The notes: generated by a model not told the origin, from the letters alone. A DNA stretch of 12,056 nt from an uncultured Eubacteriales bacterium (GCA_934572535.1 CAKTLJ010000033.1:1-12056), one strand, 5' to 3'. Positions 1 through 6,888 are shown, counted from the stretch's first letter. Numbers and translations are program-made.

Positions 1-2
1 AC

Positions 3-77
3 GGCCCGTTGGTCAAGCGGTTAAGACGGCGGCCTCTCACGCCGCAAACATGGGTTCGATTCCCGTACGGGTCACCA
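3..77 (+). tRNA. tRNA-Glu (anticodon CTC)
   Basis: The 75-base sequence folds as a complete cloverleaf. The acceptor stem GGCCCGT (3-9) pairs with ACGGGTC (67-73) with one G-U pair, A74 is the discriminator and CCA (75-77) is encoded in the DNA. The anticodon arm is GCGGC/GCCGC around the loop CTCTCAC, giving anticodon CTC at 36-38, which reads the glutamate codon GAG. The T-arm contains GGTTCGATTCC. Its promoter lies left of the window, so it cannot be said whether it is part of a longer tRNA or rRNA cluster. Confidence 0.97.
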
Positions 78-85
78 AGTTTTGC

Positions 86-112
86 TTGACAAAACGCTAA
101 AAATCGTATAAG
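86..112 (+). promoter_or_regulatory. Possible vegetative promoter of the 5S rRNA gene
   Basis: A perfect -35 box TTGACA (86-91) is followed by TATAAG (107-112) after 15 bases, shorter than the usual 17. It lies between the tRNA and the 5S rRNA, so transcription would begin around 118-120, just before the 5S sequence at 131. The short spacer weakens the call; the 5S could equally be processed from a transcript running through the tRNA. Confidence 0.5.
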
Positions 113-130
113 CTGTTTTAGGACAGCGAG

Positions 131-244
<114 letters not shown>

Positions 245-246
245 AC

Positions 247-276
247 AAAAAGGACAACCGTTAGGTTGTCCTTTTT
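247..276 (+). terminator. Intrinsic terminator after 5S rRNA
   Basis: A 13-base-pair perfect stem, AAAAAGGACAACC (247-259) and GGTTGTCCTTTTT (264-276), closes a 4-base loop GTTA and ends in a T run. It begins only three bases after the 5S end. The symmetric A and T runs mean it could also stop transcription from the other strand. Confidence 0.93.
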
Positions 277-295
277 GCGTTTCCTTCTGAAACGC

Positions 296-324
296 TTGTC
301 ATATCGCGACTTCTAGTCTATACT
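296..324 (+). promoter_or_regulatory. Sigma-A type promoter of the PNPOx-like gene
   Basis: TTGTCA (296-301) and TATACT (319-324) are separated by exactly 17 bases, a near-consensus housekeeping promoter. Transcription would start near 331, leaving a leader of about 55 bases before the ATG at 386. The gene therefore appears to be transcribed independently of the terminated 5S gene. Confidence 0.8.
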
Positions 325-385
325 ATTTGCAGATAGCACTGCGGATGGAAACATCGGAATCACGATAAAACAGGAGGGAAACTGC

Positions 386-862
386 ATGGAAATGAGAAGA
401 AAAGACCTGGCTGTCACGGAGCCGGAACGAATCGACGCCATCATTGACCGGAGTGACTGCATCCGCTTGGCCTTTGCAGATGGTAAGCACCCCTACATCG
501 TGCCGGTGAACTTTGGCTTTGAGCACAAGGAGGGTGTTCGGAAGTTCTACTTCCACAGCGCCGCCGCCGGTCGGAAGGTGAATCTGTGCCGAAGCCTGGG
601 GTATGCGGGCTTTGAGCTGGACGTCGAGCGCCGCCTGAAGCCCAACGAAAAGGCCTGCGACTTCTCCATGCGCTACCAGTGCGTCATCGGTGATGGAACC
701 ATCGAGGAACTCACCACGCCCGCAGAAAAGACGGCCGCGTTGGCAGTCATCATGAGGCAGCTCACCGGTCGAGGAGATTGGACATTCCCGGAAGGCGTAC
801 TGGCCAGGACCTGCGTCTTCTGCCTGACGGTCACGGAGATCAGCGGCCGGGAACACGGATAA
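386..862 (+). CDS. Pyridoxamine 5'-phosphate oxidase-family (NimA-like) flavin-binding protein
   Basis: This 158-residue protein belongs to the split-barrel flavin-binding group that includes PNPOx and the 5-nitroimidazole reductase NimA. Its early segment, VTEPERIDAIID (10-21) then LAFADGKHPYIVPVNFGFE (28-46), and the motif YFHSAAAGRK (55-64) that follows are typical of the family; the GRK region normally contacts the flavin phosphate. The length matches single-domain cytosolic members. The start is set by AGGAGG at 372-377, nine bases before ATG 386; an in-frame ATG at 392 is less well placed. It has its own promoter and converges on the VOC gene. The substrate is unknown: members bind FMN or related cofactors, and nitroimidazole reduction is only one known activity. 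I infer an FMN-dependent reductase or flavin-binding protein, not a drug-resistance gene. Confidence 0.9.
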   Translation: MEMRRKDLAVTEPERIDAIIDRSDCIRLAFADGKHPYIVPVNFGFEHKEGVRKFYFHSAAAGRKVNLCRSLGYAGFELDVERRLKPNEKACDFSMRYQCVIGDGTIEELTTPAEKTAALAVIMRQLTGRGDWTFPEGVLARTCVFCLTVTEISGREHG

Positions 863-869
863 ATAATTT

Positions 870-899
870 GTAGGGCAGGGTGCGCACACCCTGCCCTGC
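870..899. terminator. Long palindrome between convergent genes, likely bidirectional terminator
   Basis: Thirteen pairs (870-882 with 887-899, one G-U) enclose the loop CGCA. On the plus strand GTTTT follows; on the minus strand AAATTATTT follows. It sits between the ends of two convergent genes, the expected place for a shared terminator. Its form (GTAGGGCAGGGTG and its mirror) also resembles short dispersed palindromes common between genes in GC-rich Clostridia, so it may be a repeat copy. Confidence 0.7.
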
Positions 900-940
900 G
901 TTTTAGCCTGGGAACGCTCTCCTGTCGGAGAGGTGGTCGG

Positions 941-1300
941 TCACATCTGCTTCACCAGCTGGACGGTATAGCCGTCGGGGTCCTTGAGAAGGTGGAAGAG
1001 CAGGTTGGGGTTGGGCGATATGGGGGGAGAGATTTCTACCCCTTCGGCCCGAAGCTTGGCCAGCAGCCCGTCCATGTCTTGCGGGGCCAGCCCCAGGGAG
1101 AGGGCCTGACCGGGGATCTCCGGCATGGGGCCGGGGACGCACAGCAGCTCCAGCTTGGTGCCCTGGGGATCGCCCAGCATGGCGATCTCATTGCCGGTCC
1201 CAAAGAATCGCTCGCAGAGGGGCAGGCCCAGCAGGTCGTGATAGAAGGCCAGGCTGCGGTCCAGGTCGCTGACGCGGATGGTGGTCCAGATGAAGGTCAT
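941..1300 (-). CDS. VOC-fold (glyoxalase/bleomycin-resistance-like) protein
   Basis: This 119-residue protein has the vicinal oxygen chelate fold signature: an opening beta strand IWTTIRVSDLDRSLAFYHDLLGL (4-26), LGDPQGTKLELL in the middle (42-53), and the closing DPDGYTVQLV (107-116). Glyoxalase I enzymes bind metal with His5, Glu56, His74 and Glu122 (E. coli GloA numbering). Here the matching positions read W5, E51, no histidine near residues 65-67, and Q114, so only one ligand seems kept. A standard metal-dependent lactoylglutathione lyase is therefore unlikely; small-molecule binding or another VOC chemistry is possible. The start at 1300 has AAAGGAG eight bases upstream (complement of 1309-1315); an in-frame extension to 1351 has no such site. 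It lies 78 bases after spoIIR on the same strand and may share its transcript. Confidence 0.88.
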   Translation of the reverse strand: MTFIWTTIRVSDLDRSLAFYHDLLGLPLCERFFGTGNEIAMLGDPQGTKLELLCVPGPMPEIPGQALSLGLAPQDMDGLLAKLRAEGVEISPPISPNPNLLFHLLKDPDGYTVQLVKQM

Positions 1301-1318
1301 AGGGAAAACTCCTTTCTC

Positions 1319-1356
1319 GGTCCGTGGATCCTTCTGTCTTGAGGGTACCACAGACC
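1319..1356 (-). other. Leader hairpin between spoIIR and the VOC gene
   Basis: In minus-strand RNA GGTCTGTGG (complement of 1348-1356) pairs with CCACGGACC (complement of 1319-1327) over nine pairs including one U-G, around a 20-base loop. It ends four bases before the VOC gene's ribosome binding site. The same stem has a C-A mismatch on the plus strand, so it favours the coding direction. No T run follows, so it is not an obvious terminator. Confidence 0.35.
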
Positions 1357-1378
1357 GGCCCGGGACGCAAGAGGAAGA

Positions 1379-2011
1379 TCAGGCCTGGCCGCTGAGCCAG
1401 CCCTTCCAGGTCCCCCACCACTCCAGCGCCTTGAACTTGAAGACGTAGGGTTGGGATTCCTCGGTGATGAGGGCGTAGTCCGGGCCGGAGAGTCCCGCCG
1501 CCTGCACGGATGACTCCGTGACTGCGGGCAGACAAAGCGCGGGGAAGACCACGCACCACCAGTTCTGCCCTTCCCCCGAGCCGATGACCACCCGGAGGGC
1601 CTGGTAGGTTCCGGCGGGGAGGGCGCCGCCCTCGTATTGCCGGGTGGGAAACCAGGTGTCTTCCAGGCTGACCCTTACCGAATACGGATAGCCCGCCTGG
1701 AAGACGGTCTCAGCGGCGATGCCGCCCAGCGCCGTCAGGTTTTCCTGGAGGATCCTAGCGGCCTCCTGGGCGCTCTCCTGGCCGGTGAGGAGGGTGTTCG
1801 TCTCGTCCAGGACCGCGTCGCGGACCCGGAGCTTGAGGGCCTGGTCGGCCTCCGTGTCCGAGTTGGCCACCACATGGAGGCGGATGACCTTGTCCGCCAG
1901 CGCCCCCTGCTCGGCTTCAGCCCAGAGGGCCGTGCAGACCAGCAGGGCGCACAGGATGGGCAGGACTCGCCGCCAGGGAAATGGATGCAAAAGGCTATGT
2001 AAGTTCGACAT
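1379..2011 (-). CDS. spoIIR: Stage II sporulation protein R (SpoIIR)
   Basis: SpoIIR is made in the forespore, exported across the inner forespore membrane, and triggers the SpoIIGA protease to process pro-sigma-E in the mother cell. The 210-residue product has a basic N-terminus and one hydrophobic segment at about 15-32 that fits a signal or anchor. Next comes the family hallmark IRLHVVANSDTEADQALKLR (43-62), and the conserved NWWCVVFPALCLPA (150-163) follows. B. subtilis SpoIIR is about 224 residues. I chose ATG 2011 with the weak site GGACGG about eight bases upstream; a GTG at 2020 in the same frame is possible but would overlap that site. The gene is 112 bases after ispE. It has its own sigma-F-like promoter, and its ribosome binding site lies inside a large hairpin arm. 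Confidence 0.95.
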   Translation of the reverse strand: MSNLHSLLHPFPWRRVLPILCALLVCTALWAEAEQGALADKVIRLHVVANSDTEADQALKLRVRDAVLDETNTLLTGQESAQEAARILQENLTALGGIAAETVFQAGYPYSVRVSLEDTWFPTRQYEGGALPAGTYQALRVVIGSGEGQNWWCVVFPALCLPAVTESSVQAAGLSGPDYALITEESQPYVFKFKALEWWGTWKGWLSGQA

Positions 2012-2014
2012 AAG

Positions 2015-2060
2015 AAACACCGTCCGCTTTCGTAGGATACCGAAAGTATGGACGGTGTTT
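2015..2060 (-). promoter_or_regulatory. Two-part hairpin covering the spoIIR ribosome binding site
   Basis: The outer stem pairs AAACACCGTCC (2015-2025) with GGACGGTGTTT (2050-2060), 11 perfect pairs. The inner stem pairs CTTTCG (2027-2032) with CGAAAG (2041-2046) around an 8-base loop. In minus-strand RNA the downstream arm carries GGACGG, the only plausible spoIIR ribosome binding site, four bases before the end of the stem and just upstream of ATG 2011. Only a short, broken T run (TTTCTT) follows in the minus direction, so as a terminator for ispE it would be partial. In the plus direction five T's follow, but no gene runs into it. Confidence 0.75.
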
Positions 2061-2073
2061 TTGATTCTTATAC
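2044..2073 (-). promoter_or_regulatory. Sigma-F-like forespore promoter of spoIIR
   Basis: Read on the minus strand, GTATA (complement of 2069-2073) is followed after 15 bases by GTCCATACTT (complement of 2044-2053). The Bacillus sigma-F consensus is GYWTA, about 15 bases, GGNNANAHTR. The -35 matches fully and the -10 matches in its G, both A's, the H position and the T, but not in the second G or the final R. Transcription would start near 2037, about 26 bases before the ATG. SpoIIR is a known sigma-F target, which supports the call. Confidence 0.55.
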
Positions 2074-2123
2074 CAATTTTTTCTCAAACGGTCGTATCGC
2101 TTGCAGGAGCCGCTGCTCGCAGG

Positions 2124-2984
2124 TCACACAGGTTCGGTGAGAAACACCTCGTCATAGGTTTCCCGAAGCTGGCGGACGGCCTCCTCAGCCAGTGCCTTTC
2201 GAGCAAAGAGACCCAGGACGGTGGGACCGCTGCCGCTCATGGCAGAGCCGAGCGCACCGGCCTGTATGAGGGCATTCTTGATGCGTTCGATCTCCCGGTG
2301 CTGCTGGGGCTCCAATACGCCCTCGAAGACGTTGAACATCCGGCGGCCGATCCCCACCAGGTCGCCCTGCGCCAAGGCCTCCAGCATCCCGTGGGTATCC
2401 GGCCGCAGGCGGCGTTTCTTCCTGTCCCAGGCCCGGAAGAGGGCCGGGGTGGAGATGGAGAAGGCGGGCTTACACAGGACGATGTGACAGGGGGGGAGGG
2501 CAGGCAGGGGGGTGAGGAGCTCGCCGCGCCCACGGGCCAGGGCGGTGCCGCCCAGGACGCAGTAGGGGACGTCAGAGCCGACCTCCTGGCCAATCCTGGC
2601 CAAGGTCTCCCGGTCGAGCCCCGCGCCGGTGAGGTCGTTGAGACCCCGCAGGACGGCGGCAGCGTCGCTGCTGCCGCCGGCGGTGCCGGCGCAGACCGGG
2701 ATGTTCTTTTGGATGGCGATGTGGAGATTTTCCCAGGTTTGGCCCGTGGCCTTGCGGAAGGCCAGGGCAGCGGCCACAGCCAGATTGCCCTTGTCGTTGG
2801 GCAGGAAGCGGAGTCCGGACTCCGCCCGGATCCCACCGGGGGCGTCCAGAGTCAGGGTGATCTCATCGCAGAGGGAGACCGACTGCATGACCATATCCAT
2901 CTCGTGGTAGCCGTCGAGACGGGTCCCCAGGATGTCCAGGGTCAGGTTGACCTTGGCGGGTGCTTGGAGGGTAAGAGAATCCAT
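2124..2984 (-). CDS. ispE: 4-diphosphocytidyl-2-C-methyl-D-erythritol kinase (IspE)
   Basis: IspE phosphorylates CDP-methylerythritol with ATP in the MEP route to isoprenoid precursors, in the cytosol. The 286-residue protein is a GHMP kinase of normal length. APAKVNLTLDILG (8-20) holds the catalytic lysine K11. The glycine-rich ATP loop is GTAGGSSDAA (100-109), GSDVPYC (136-142) holds the catalytic aspartate D138, and SGSGPT (250-255) is the third GHMP motif. The ATG at 2984 has GGAGG five bases upstream (complement of 2990-2994). It lies 69 bases after the DUF1015 gene with no terminator between, so it probably belongs to the hemW transcript. ispE next to spoIIR on the same strand gives a housekeeping gene running into a sporulation gene, separated only by the hairpin at 2015-2060. 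Confidence 0.97.
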   Translation of the reverse strand: MDSLTLQAPAKVNLTLDILGTRLDGYHEMDMVMQSVSLCDEITLTLDAPGGIRAESGLRFLPNDKGNLAVAAALAFRKATGQTWENLHIAIQKNIPVCAGTAGGSSDAAAVLRGLNDLTGAGLDRETLARIGQEVGSDVPYCVLGGTALARGRGELLTPLPALPPCHIVLCKPAFSISTPALFRAWDRKKRRLRPDTHGMLEALAQGDLVGIGRRMFNVFEGVLEPQQHREIERIKNALIQAGALGSAMSGSGPTVLGLFARKALAEEAVRQLRETYDEVFLTEPV

Positions 2985-3053
2985 GCTGTCCTCCGATCAT
3001 AACGGTAAGAAGCGAAATAACGGTCTGTTTGTCTGGCTTTGTTCAAAAAGCGG

Positions 3054-4322
3054 TCACTTGATCTTACGGGACTCCAGATAGAAGCGCTTGTCGTGGGCTT
3101 CGCCCATGGAGAAGGTCTTGCGGGGCAGGGCGCCGTCGAAGATCACGGTGGGGAAGAGCTGGTCCTTGCCCATGGCGGGGAGGATGAAGCCGATGGCGTT
3201 GTCCTGGTTGGCCAGCTCGGCGGTGACATCCTCGCCGTGGATATAGTCGATCTTGCCGCCGTTCTCCTTCAGGTAGGTGTCCAGGAAGGCTTGCAGGGTG
3301 CCGACCTCCAGCTGGGCGGTGGGATCAGGGACGGTGATCACGCCGGACTCGCCCTTCATGGTGTACTTGATCTGGTGGCCCTCGCCCTCGCCGTAGTGTG
3401 CGCCGGGGTAGGCGGCCAGGAAGTCAGCCAGGAGCTTCTTGGGGTCCACGTCCACCAGGACGCGGTGGATGGCCTCGAACTCCAGGGAGTCATCGTGGAG
3501 GTTGGTCAGCTCGATGAGGGCGTAGCGGGCGGGATGGTTCTCGCGCTCCGCCTCGCTGAGGGTGGGCTTCAGCTCTTCCCAGCAGGCCTTGGCGGTGGCC
3601 AGGGAGTGGTTGCCGTCGCCCATGGCAAAGGTCAGGACGGGATAGCCCTCGGCGTGATAGAACTGCGCGAAGCGCTCGGGATCGGCCAGAACGCTCATCT
3701 TCTCGATGACCTCCTGGGCCTGGCGATCGTCCAGCAGCCAGCCCTCGATCTGGCCGCCCCGCTCCATGAGGGTCGTTTTGTAGACCATGGACATGTTCTT
3801 CTTCTGGTCGTGCAGGGGCTCGATGATGTTCTTGTCGGGGTCGTCGATCAGGACCATGATGTGGGGCAGCTCGATGGGAGCGTTGCGGCGGACGCGCATA
3901 CGGGGCGGGATGCGCTCCAGAACGGTGCCCTCAGTGGCCCGAACGGGGGTGCCAGAGCCCTTGGAGTAGTCATACTGCTCCAGGTCCAGCTTGCCGATGA
4001 GGCCGTAGCGGACCTTGCCGTTGTTCAGCTTGCGCTCGATATACAGCAGGGCGTTGTTCAGGGTGCGCAGGCGGTCCTCCTCCAGGTACTGGGTCATGGT
4101 CTCGTTGATCTTCTGGATCGCCTCCTCCACGTTGTCGCTCTCCAGCTTGCTCTCGGGCAGGATCAGACGCAGGGTAGAGGGGGCGTCGCCCACGTACTTG
4201 TCCACGCGCTCCCAGTACTCGGGCTGAGAGGTGTACTGGTCGCAGGCCACCACGGCCCACTTGGCCAGGCCGCAGTCAACGGGCAGCAGGATGTCTGCGG
4301 GGGAAAATGCGATTTTGTTCAT
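3054..4322 (-). CDS. DUF1015 family protein, function unknown
   Basis: This 422-residue cytosolic protein matches the DUF1015 family (COG4198) over its whole length. KGSGTPVRATEGTVLERIPPR (121-141) and AMGDGNHSLATAK (233-245) are the conserved blocks. The second corresponds to the ADGHHRYET-type motif of other members, here with N-H-S instead of H-H-R. RYALIELTNLHDDSLEFEAIHRVL (266-289) is also typical. No signal peptide or membrane segment is visible. The start ATG 4322 has GGAGG eight bases upstream (complement of 4331-4335); an in-frame ATG at 4337 overlaps that site. The gene follows the phosphoglycerate mutase-like gene by 57 bases. The biochemical role is not established. The GHHR-type motif resembles motifs of the ParB/sulfiredoxin-like fold that includes free serine kinases, but this is only a resemblance. 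Confidence 0.9.
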   Translation of the reverse strand: MNKIAFSPADILLPVDCGLAKWAVVACDQYTSQPEYWERVDKYVGDAPSTLRLILPESKLESDNVEEAIQKINETMTQYLEEDRLRTLNNALLYIERKLNNGKVRYGLIGKLDLEQYDYSKGSGTPVRATEGTVLERIPPRMRVRRNAPIELPHIMVLIDDPDKNIIEPLHDQKKNMSMVYKTTLMERGGQIEGWLLDDRQAQEVIEKMSVLADPERFAQFYHAEGYPVLTFAMGDGNHSLATAKACWEELKPTLSEAERENHPARYALIELTNLHDDSLEFEAIHRVLVDVDPKKLLADFLAAYPGAHYGEGEGHQIKYTMKGESGVITVPDPTAQLEVGTLQAFLDTYLKENGGKIDYIHGEDVTAELANQDNAIGFILPAMGKDQLFPTVIFDGALPRKTFSMGEAHDKRFYLESRKIK

Positions 4323-4379
4323 CTGGTGTTCCTCCATACTCTCGGGATTGGTGTTACGCTTGCGGGGATCTATTTTGAA

Positions 4380-5612
4380 TCAAAGTTCAAACAATTTGTT
4401 CATGAGGACGGGCGCACCCTCGGGATAGAGGAGGCCCTTCTGTCCGGATTCCTCACTGTAGGGAAGGCCCAGGTGGGAGTCCTTCCGGCTGTCGTAGATC
4501 AGGTAGGGGACGGGGTCGCCGTCGTGGCCGCGGGTGGCGGTGAGGGTCTTGTGATCGGAGAGGATCAGCAGGCGGTAGTCCACGCCGTCTGCCGCCAGAG
4601 CCTGGGTCAGGGGACCGACCACGCGGCTGTCCAGCCAGTCGATGGCCTGGAGCTTGCCGGGCAGGTCGCCGTTGTGGGTGCACTCGTCGGGGGCTTCCAC
4701 GTGGACGGCCACGAAGTCGTGGGTCTTCAGCTCCTCCAGGGCGGCGGCTACCTTGCCCTCGTAGTTGGTGTCCAGCTCGCCGGTGGCGCCTTCCACCTCC
4801 CGGACATCCAGGCCGGAGAGGCGGGCGATGCCGAAGCAGAGGGGAACGGCGGAGATGACGCAGCCGGTCTTGTGGTACTTGTCCCAGAAGGAGTCCAGGG
4901 CCACGGCGCTGCCCTCTGCCCAGAACCACACGCCGTTGGCGGGGAGCTTGCCCTCTGCCCGGCGCTTCTCGTTGATGGGGTGGTGGTCCAGGACCTCGTG
5001 GGCCAGCTTCATGAGCCCCTTCAGCACGGCGGCGTTGTCGTTGCCGGAGGGGAGCAGGGGACCGATGACCTCGCCCAGGTGGTCGTGGGGCGGGATCAGG
5101 GAGATGCCGGTGATGTCAGCCTGGGCCTGGACGGCGATGTGCCGGAAGGAGGCGGCAGGGTGGACCACCATGCCGCTCTTCTGGGCGGCGGCTTGGAAGC
5201 GGGGGTCCTGGAAGAGGTCGGTGATCAGCTGGATGGACTGGTCGCCCTCGATGGAGCCGCCGGAGTGGGAGAGGATCTTCTTCTCCTCAAAGGGCAGGTC
5301 GCTGTCCTCGTAGGCGACCATGTTGCAGCGGTAGGACACGTCGCCGGGGTTCAGCTGAATGCCGGTGGCGGCGGCCTCCAGGGGGGAGCGGCCGGTGTAG
5401 CAGACCTTGGGGTCCGCACCGAAGATGGAGAGGATGGCGGTGTCGCTGCCGGCGGGCAGGTCGCCGGGGCAGTTGATGACGCTGCCCACCTCGCCCTTGG
5501 CGGCCAGGGCGTCCATAACGGGGATGTTGGCCGCCTGGAGCGGGGTCTTATGTTCCAGGGCGGGCACGGGGTTGTCGGCCATGCCGTCGCCGATGATGAG
5601 TACGTATTTCAT
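4380..5612 (-). CDS. apgM: ApgM-type cofactor-independent phosphoglycerate mutase (or proposed homoserine kinase)
   Basis: The 410-residue protein is an alkaline-phosphatase-superfamily enzyme of the archaeal-type phosphoglycerate mutase group, which interconverts 3- and 2-phosphoglycerate. Metal- and phosphate-binding motifs are all visible: IGDGMAD (7-13, D9), AGSDTAILS (54-62, with the phosphorylated Ser56), HVEAPDE (304-310), SDH (352-354) and HDGDP (363-367). Several bacterial proteins of this length and type have been proposed to act as homoserine kinases in species lacking ThrB, so the substrate is uncertain from sequence alone. AAAGGAG lies eight bases before ATG 5612 (complement of 5621-5627). 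It starts 27 bases after hemW ends, so the two are probably cotranscribed, and it is followed by the DUF1015 gene. The protein should be cytosolic and Mn- or Zn-dependent. Confidence 0.93.
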   Translation of the reverse strand: MKYVLIIGDGMADNPVPALEHKTPLQAANIPVMDALAAKGEVGSVINCPGDLPAGSDTAILSIFGADPKVCYTGRSPLEAAATGIQLNPGDVSYRCNMVAYEDSDLPFEEKKILSHSGGSIEGDQSIQLITDLFQDPRFQAAAQKSGMVVHPAASFRHIAVQAQADITGISLIPPHDHLGEVIGPLLPSGNDNAAVLKGLMKLAHEVLDHHPINEKRRAEGKLPANGVWFWAEGSAVALDSFWDKYHKTGCVISAVPLCFGIARLSGLDVREVEGATGELDTNYEGKVAAALEELKTHDFVAVHVEAPDECTHNGDLPGKLQAIDWLDSRVVGPLTQALAADGVDYRLLILSDHKTLTATRGHDGDPVPYLIYDSRKDSHLGLPYSEESGQKGLLYPEGAPVLMNKLFEL

Positions 5613-5639
5613 AGGGGAGTCTCCTTTCGCGGGGATGGA

Positions 5640-6845
5640 TCAGTTGGGATCGGACCTGCGGGGATGGAGCAGCTCCTTCCAGTCTTTGCATTCGCTCAGC
5701 GTGTCCGACTGGGCGTCCAGCAGGTCCAAGATCAGGGTGTTTGAGAGCAGAAAGCCCTCGGGGGTAAAGTGCCAGCGGCGGTCGGACTGCTCTACCCAGT
5801 GGTAACGCTCGAAAAATTCCAGCCGACGGCCGATGGGTTCAAAGTTCAAGCCGAACTTGCGGCGGTACTCCCACTCCTCGATGCCCTGGCGGGTGCGCAT
5901 CCGCAGGAGGATGTACTCCCGGGCCCGCTCCGGCATGGTGATGGGAAGGTTTTCGTCCAGCAGCGCGTCCCGGGTGGTCAGGCCCAGGAGGTAGGCGTCC
6001 AGATCCCGGACATAGGAGAAGCGGTGACCGTGGAAATAGGAGTGCGCGCCGGGGCCGAAGCCCACGTATTCCCGGCCCAGCCAGTACTTTGTGTTGTGGC
6101 GGGATTCCTTGCCCGGCTTGGCAAAGTTGGAGATCTCGTACTGCCGGTAGCCCGCCTGGTTCAGCAGCGCCACTGCCCGGAGGTAGAGGTCGGCCTGCGC
6201 GTCCCCGTCGGGCACTTCCAGGCCCTGGGCCACCCGGCGGAACAGAGGGGTGTTCTCCTCCACCTTCAGCCCGTAGCAGGAGAGGTGGTCGGGGTTTAGC
6301 TGGATGGCTTTGAGCAGCGAGGTCTCCCACTCGGCCATGGTCTGGCCGGGAAGGCCGTAGATCAGGTCCAGGTTCAGGTTGTCGATCTTGGCCTTGCGGA
6401 TGTCGGCCACTGCCTGCTCCACCTGCTGGGGGGTGTGGATGCGGTGGATGCACCGGAGTTGGTGAAGGTCGGCGGACTGCATCCCCAGGGAGATGCGGTT
6501 GACACCGGCCCGGTGGAGCCGAGCCATGGAGCGCCAATCCACGCTGTCGGGGTTGCACTCCACGGTGATCTCCGCCTGCCGGTTGACGGACAGGTGGCGC
6601 TGGAGCAGGGCCAGGATCTCCCGCAGACGCTTCTCCCCGTAGTAGGACGGGGTGCCGCCGCCGAAATAGATGGTGTCGATCGGTCGTCCCTTTAGCAGAG
6701 GGACCATGGCCTTGATGTGGGTGAGGAGGGCCTTCTGGTAGCGGTCCATCAGGTCCTTGTGACCGGCCAGGGAGTAGAAGTCGCAGTAGTCGCACTTGCT
6801 CTTGCAGAAGGGAATGTGGATATAGATGCCGAGAACATCAGCCAT
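5640..6845 (-). CDS. hemW: Heme chaperone HemW (radical SAM)
   Basis: HemW is a radical SAM protein, once annotated as oxygen-independent coproporphyrinogen oxidase, that binds heme and delivers it to target proteins. The 401-residue product has the cluster motif FCKSKCDYCDF (13-23; C14, C18, C21). The CDF ending distinguishes HemW from HemN, which reads CxC there. FGGGTPS (61-67) is the SAM-binding glycine motif and HNTKYW (250-255) is the HemW signature. The C-terminal HemN-type domain is complete. GGGAGG lies eight bases before ATG 6845 (complement of 6853-6858). It is the first gene of the long minus-strand group and has a consensus promoter just upstream. Whether the organism makes heme or respires cannot be seen here; the protein is common in anaerobes. 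Confidence 0.96.
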   Translation of the reverse strand: MADVLGIYIHIPFCKSKCDYCDFYSLAGHKDLMDRYQKALLTHIKAMVPLLKGRPIDTIYFGGGTPSYYGEKRLREILALLQRHLSVNRQAEITVECNPDSVDWRSMARLHRAGVNRISLGMQSADLHQLRCIHRIHTPQQVEQAVADIRKAKIDNLNLDLIYGLPGQTMAEWETSLLKAIQLNPDHLSCYGLKVEENTPLFRRVAQGLEVPDGDAQADLYLRAVALLNQAGYRQYEISNFAKPGKESRHNTKYWLGREYVGFGPGAHSYFHGHRFSYVRDLDAYLLGLTTRDALLDENLPITMPERAREYILLRMRTRQGIEEWEYRRKFGLNFEPIGRRLEFFERYHWVEQSDRRWHFTPEGFLLSNTLILDLLDAQSDTLSECKDWKELLHPRRSDPN

Positions 6846-6888
6846 ATGGGATCCTCCCTTCGATCAAATCGCATACTTGTACCCGTAC

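Noticed and set aside
941..1300. Calling the VOC gene gloA (lactoylglutathione lyase)
   Set aside because: Three of the four usual metal ligands are missing, so the specific enzyme name is not supported.
1719..3002. A 427-residue plus-strand frame across ispE and spoIIR
   Set aside because: Antisense to two well-supported genes and without recognisable domains.
2995..3053. A separate promoter for ispE
   Set aside because: TTGAAC and TATGAT-like boxes exist on the minus strand, but the spacing is wrong and the start would fall in the ribosome binding site.
4374..4391. Palindrome TTTGAA-TCAAAG-TTCAAA at the end of the mutase gene
   Set aside because: Short, AT-rich and overlapping the stop region; no T run and no promoter nearby, so it is likely chance.
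3039..5744. A 901-residue open frame on the plus strand
   Set aside because: It runs antisense through the DUF1015 and phosphoglycerate mutase genes, is a low-complexity G/V/L/H/Q-rich product of the GC-rich opposite strand, and has no ribosome site or family motif.
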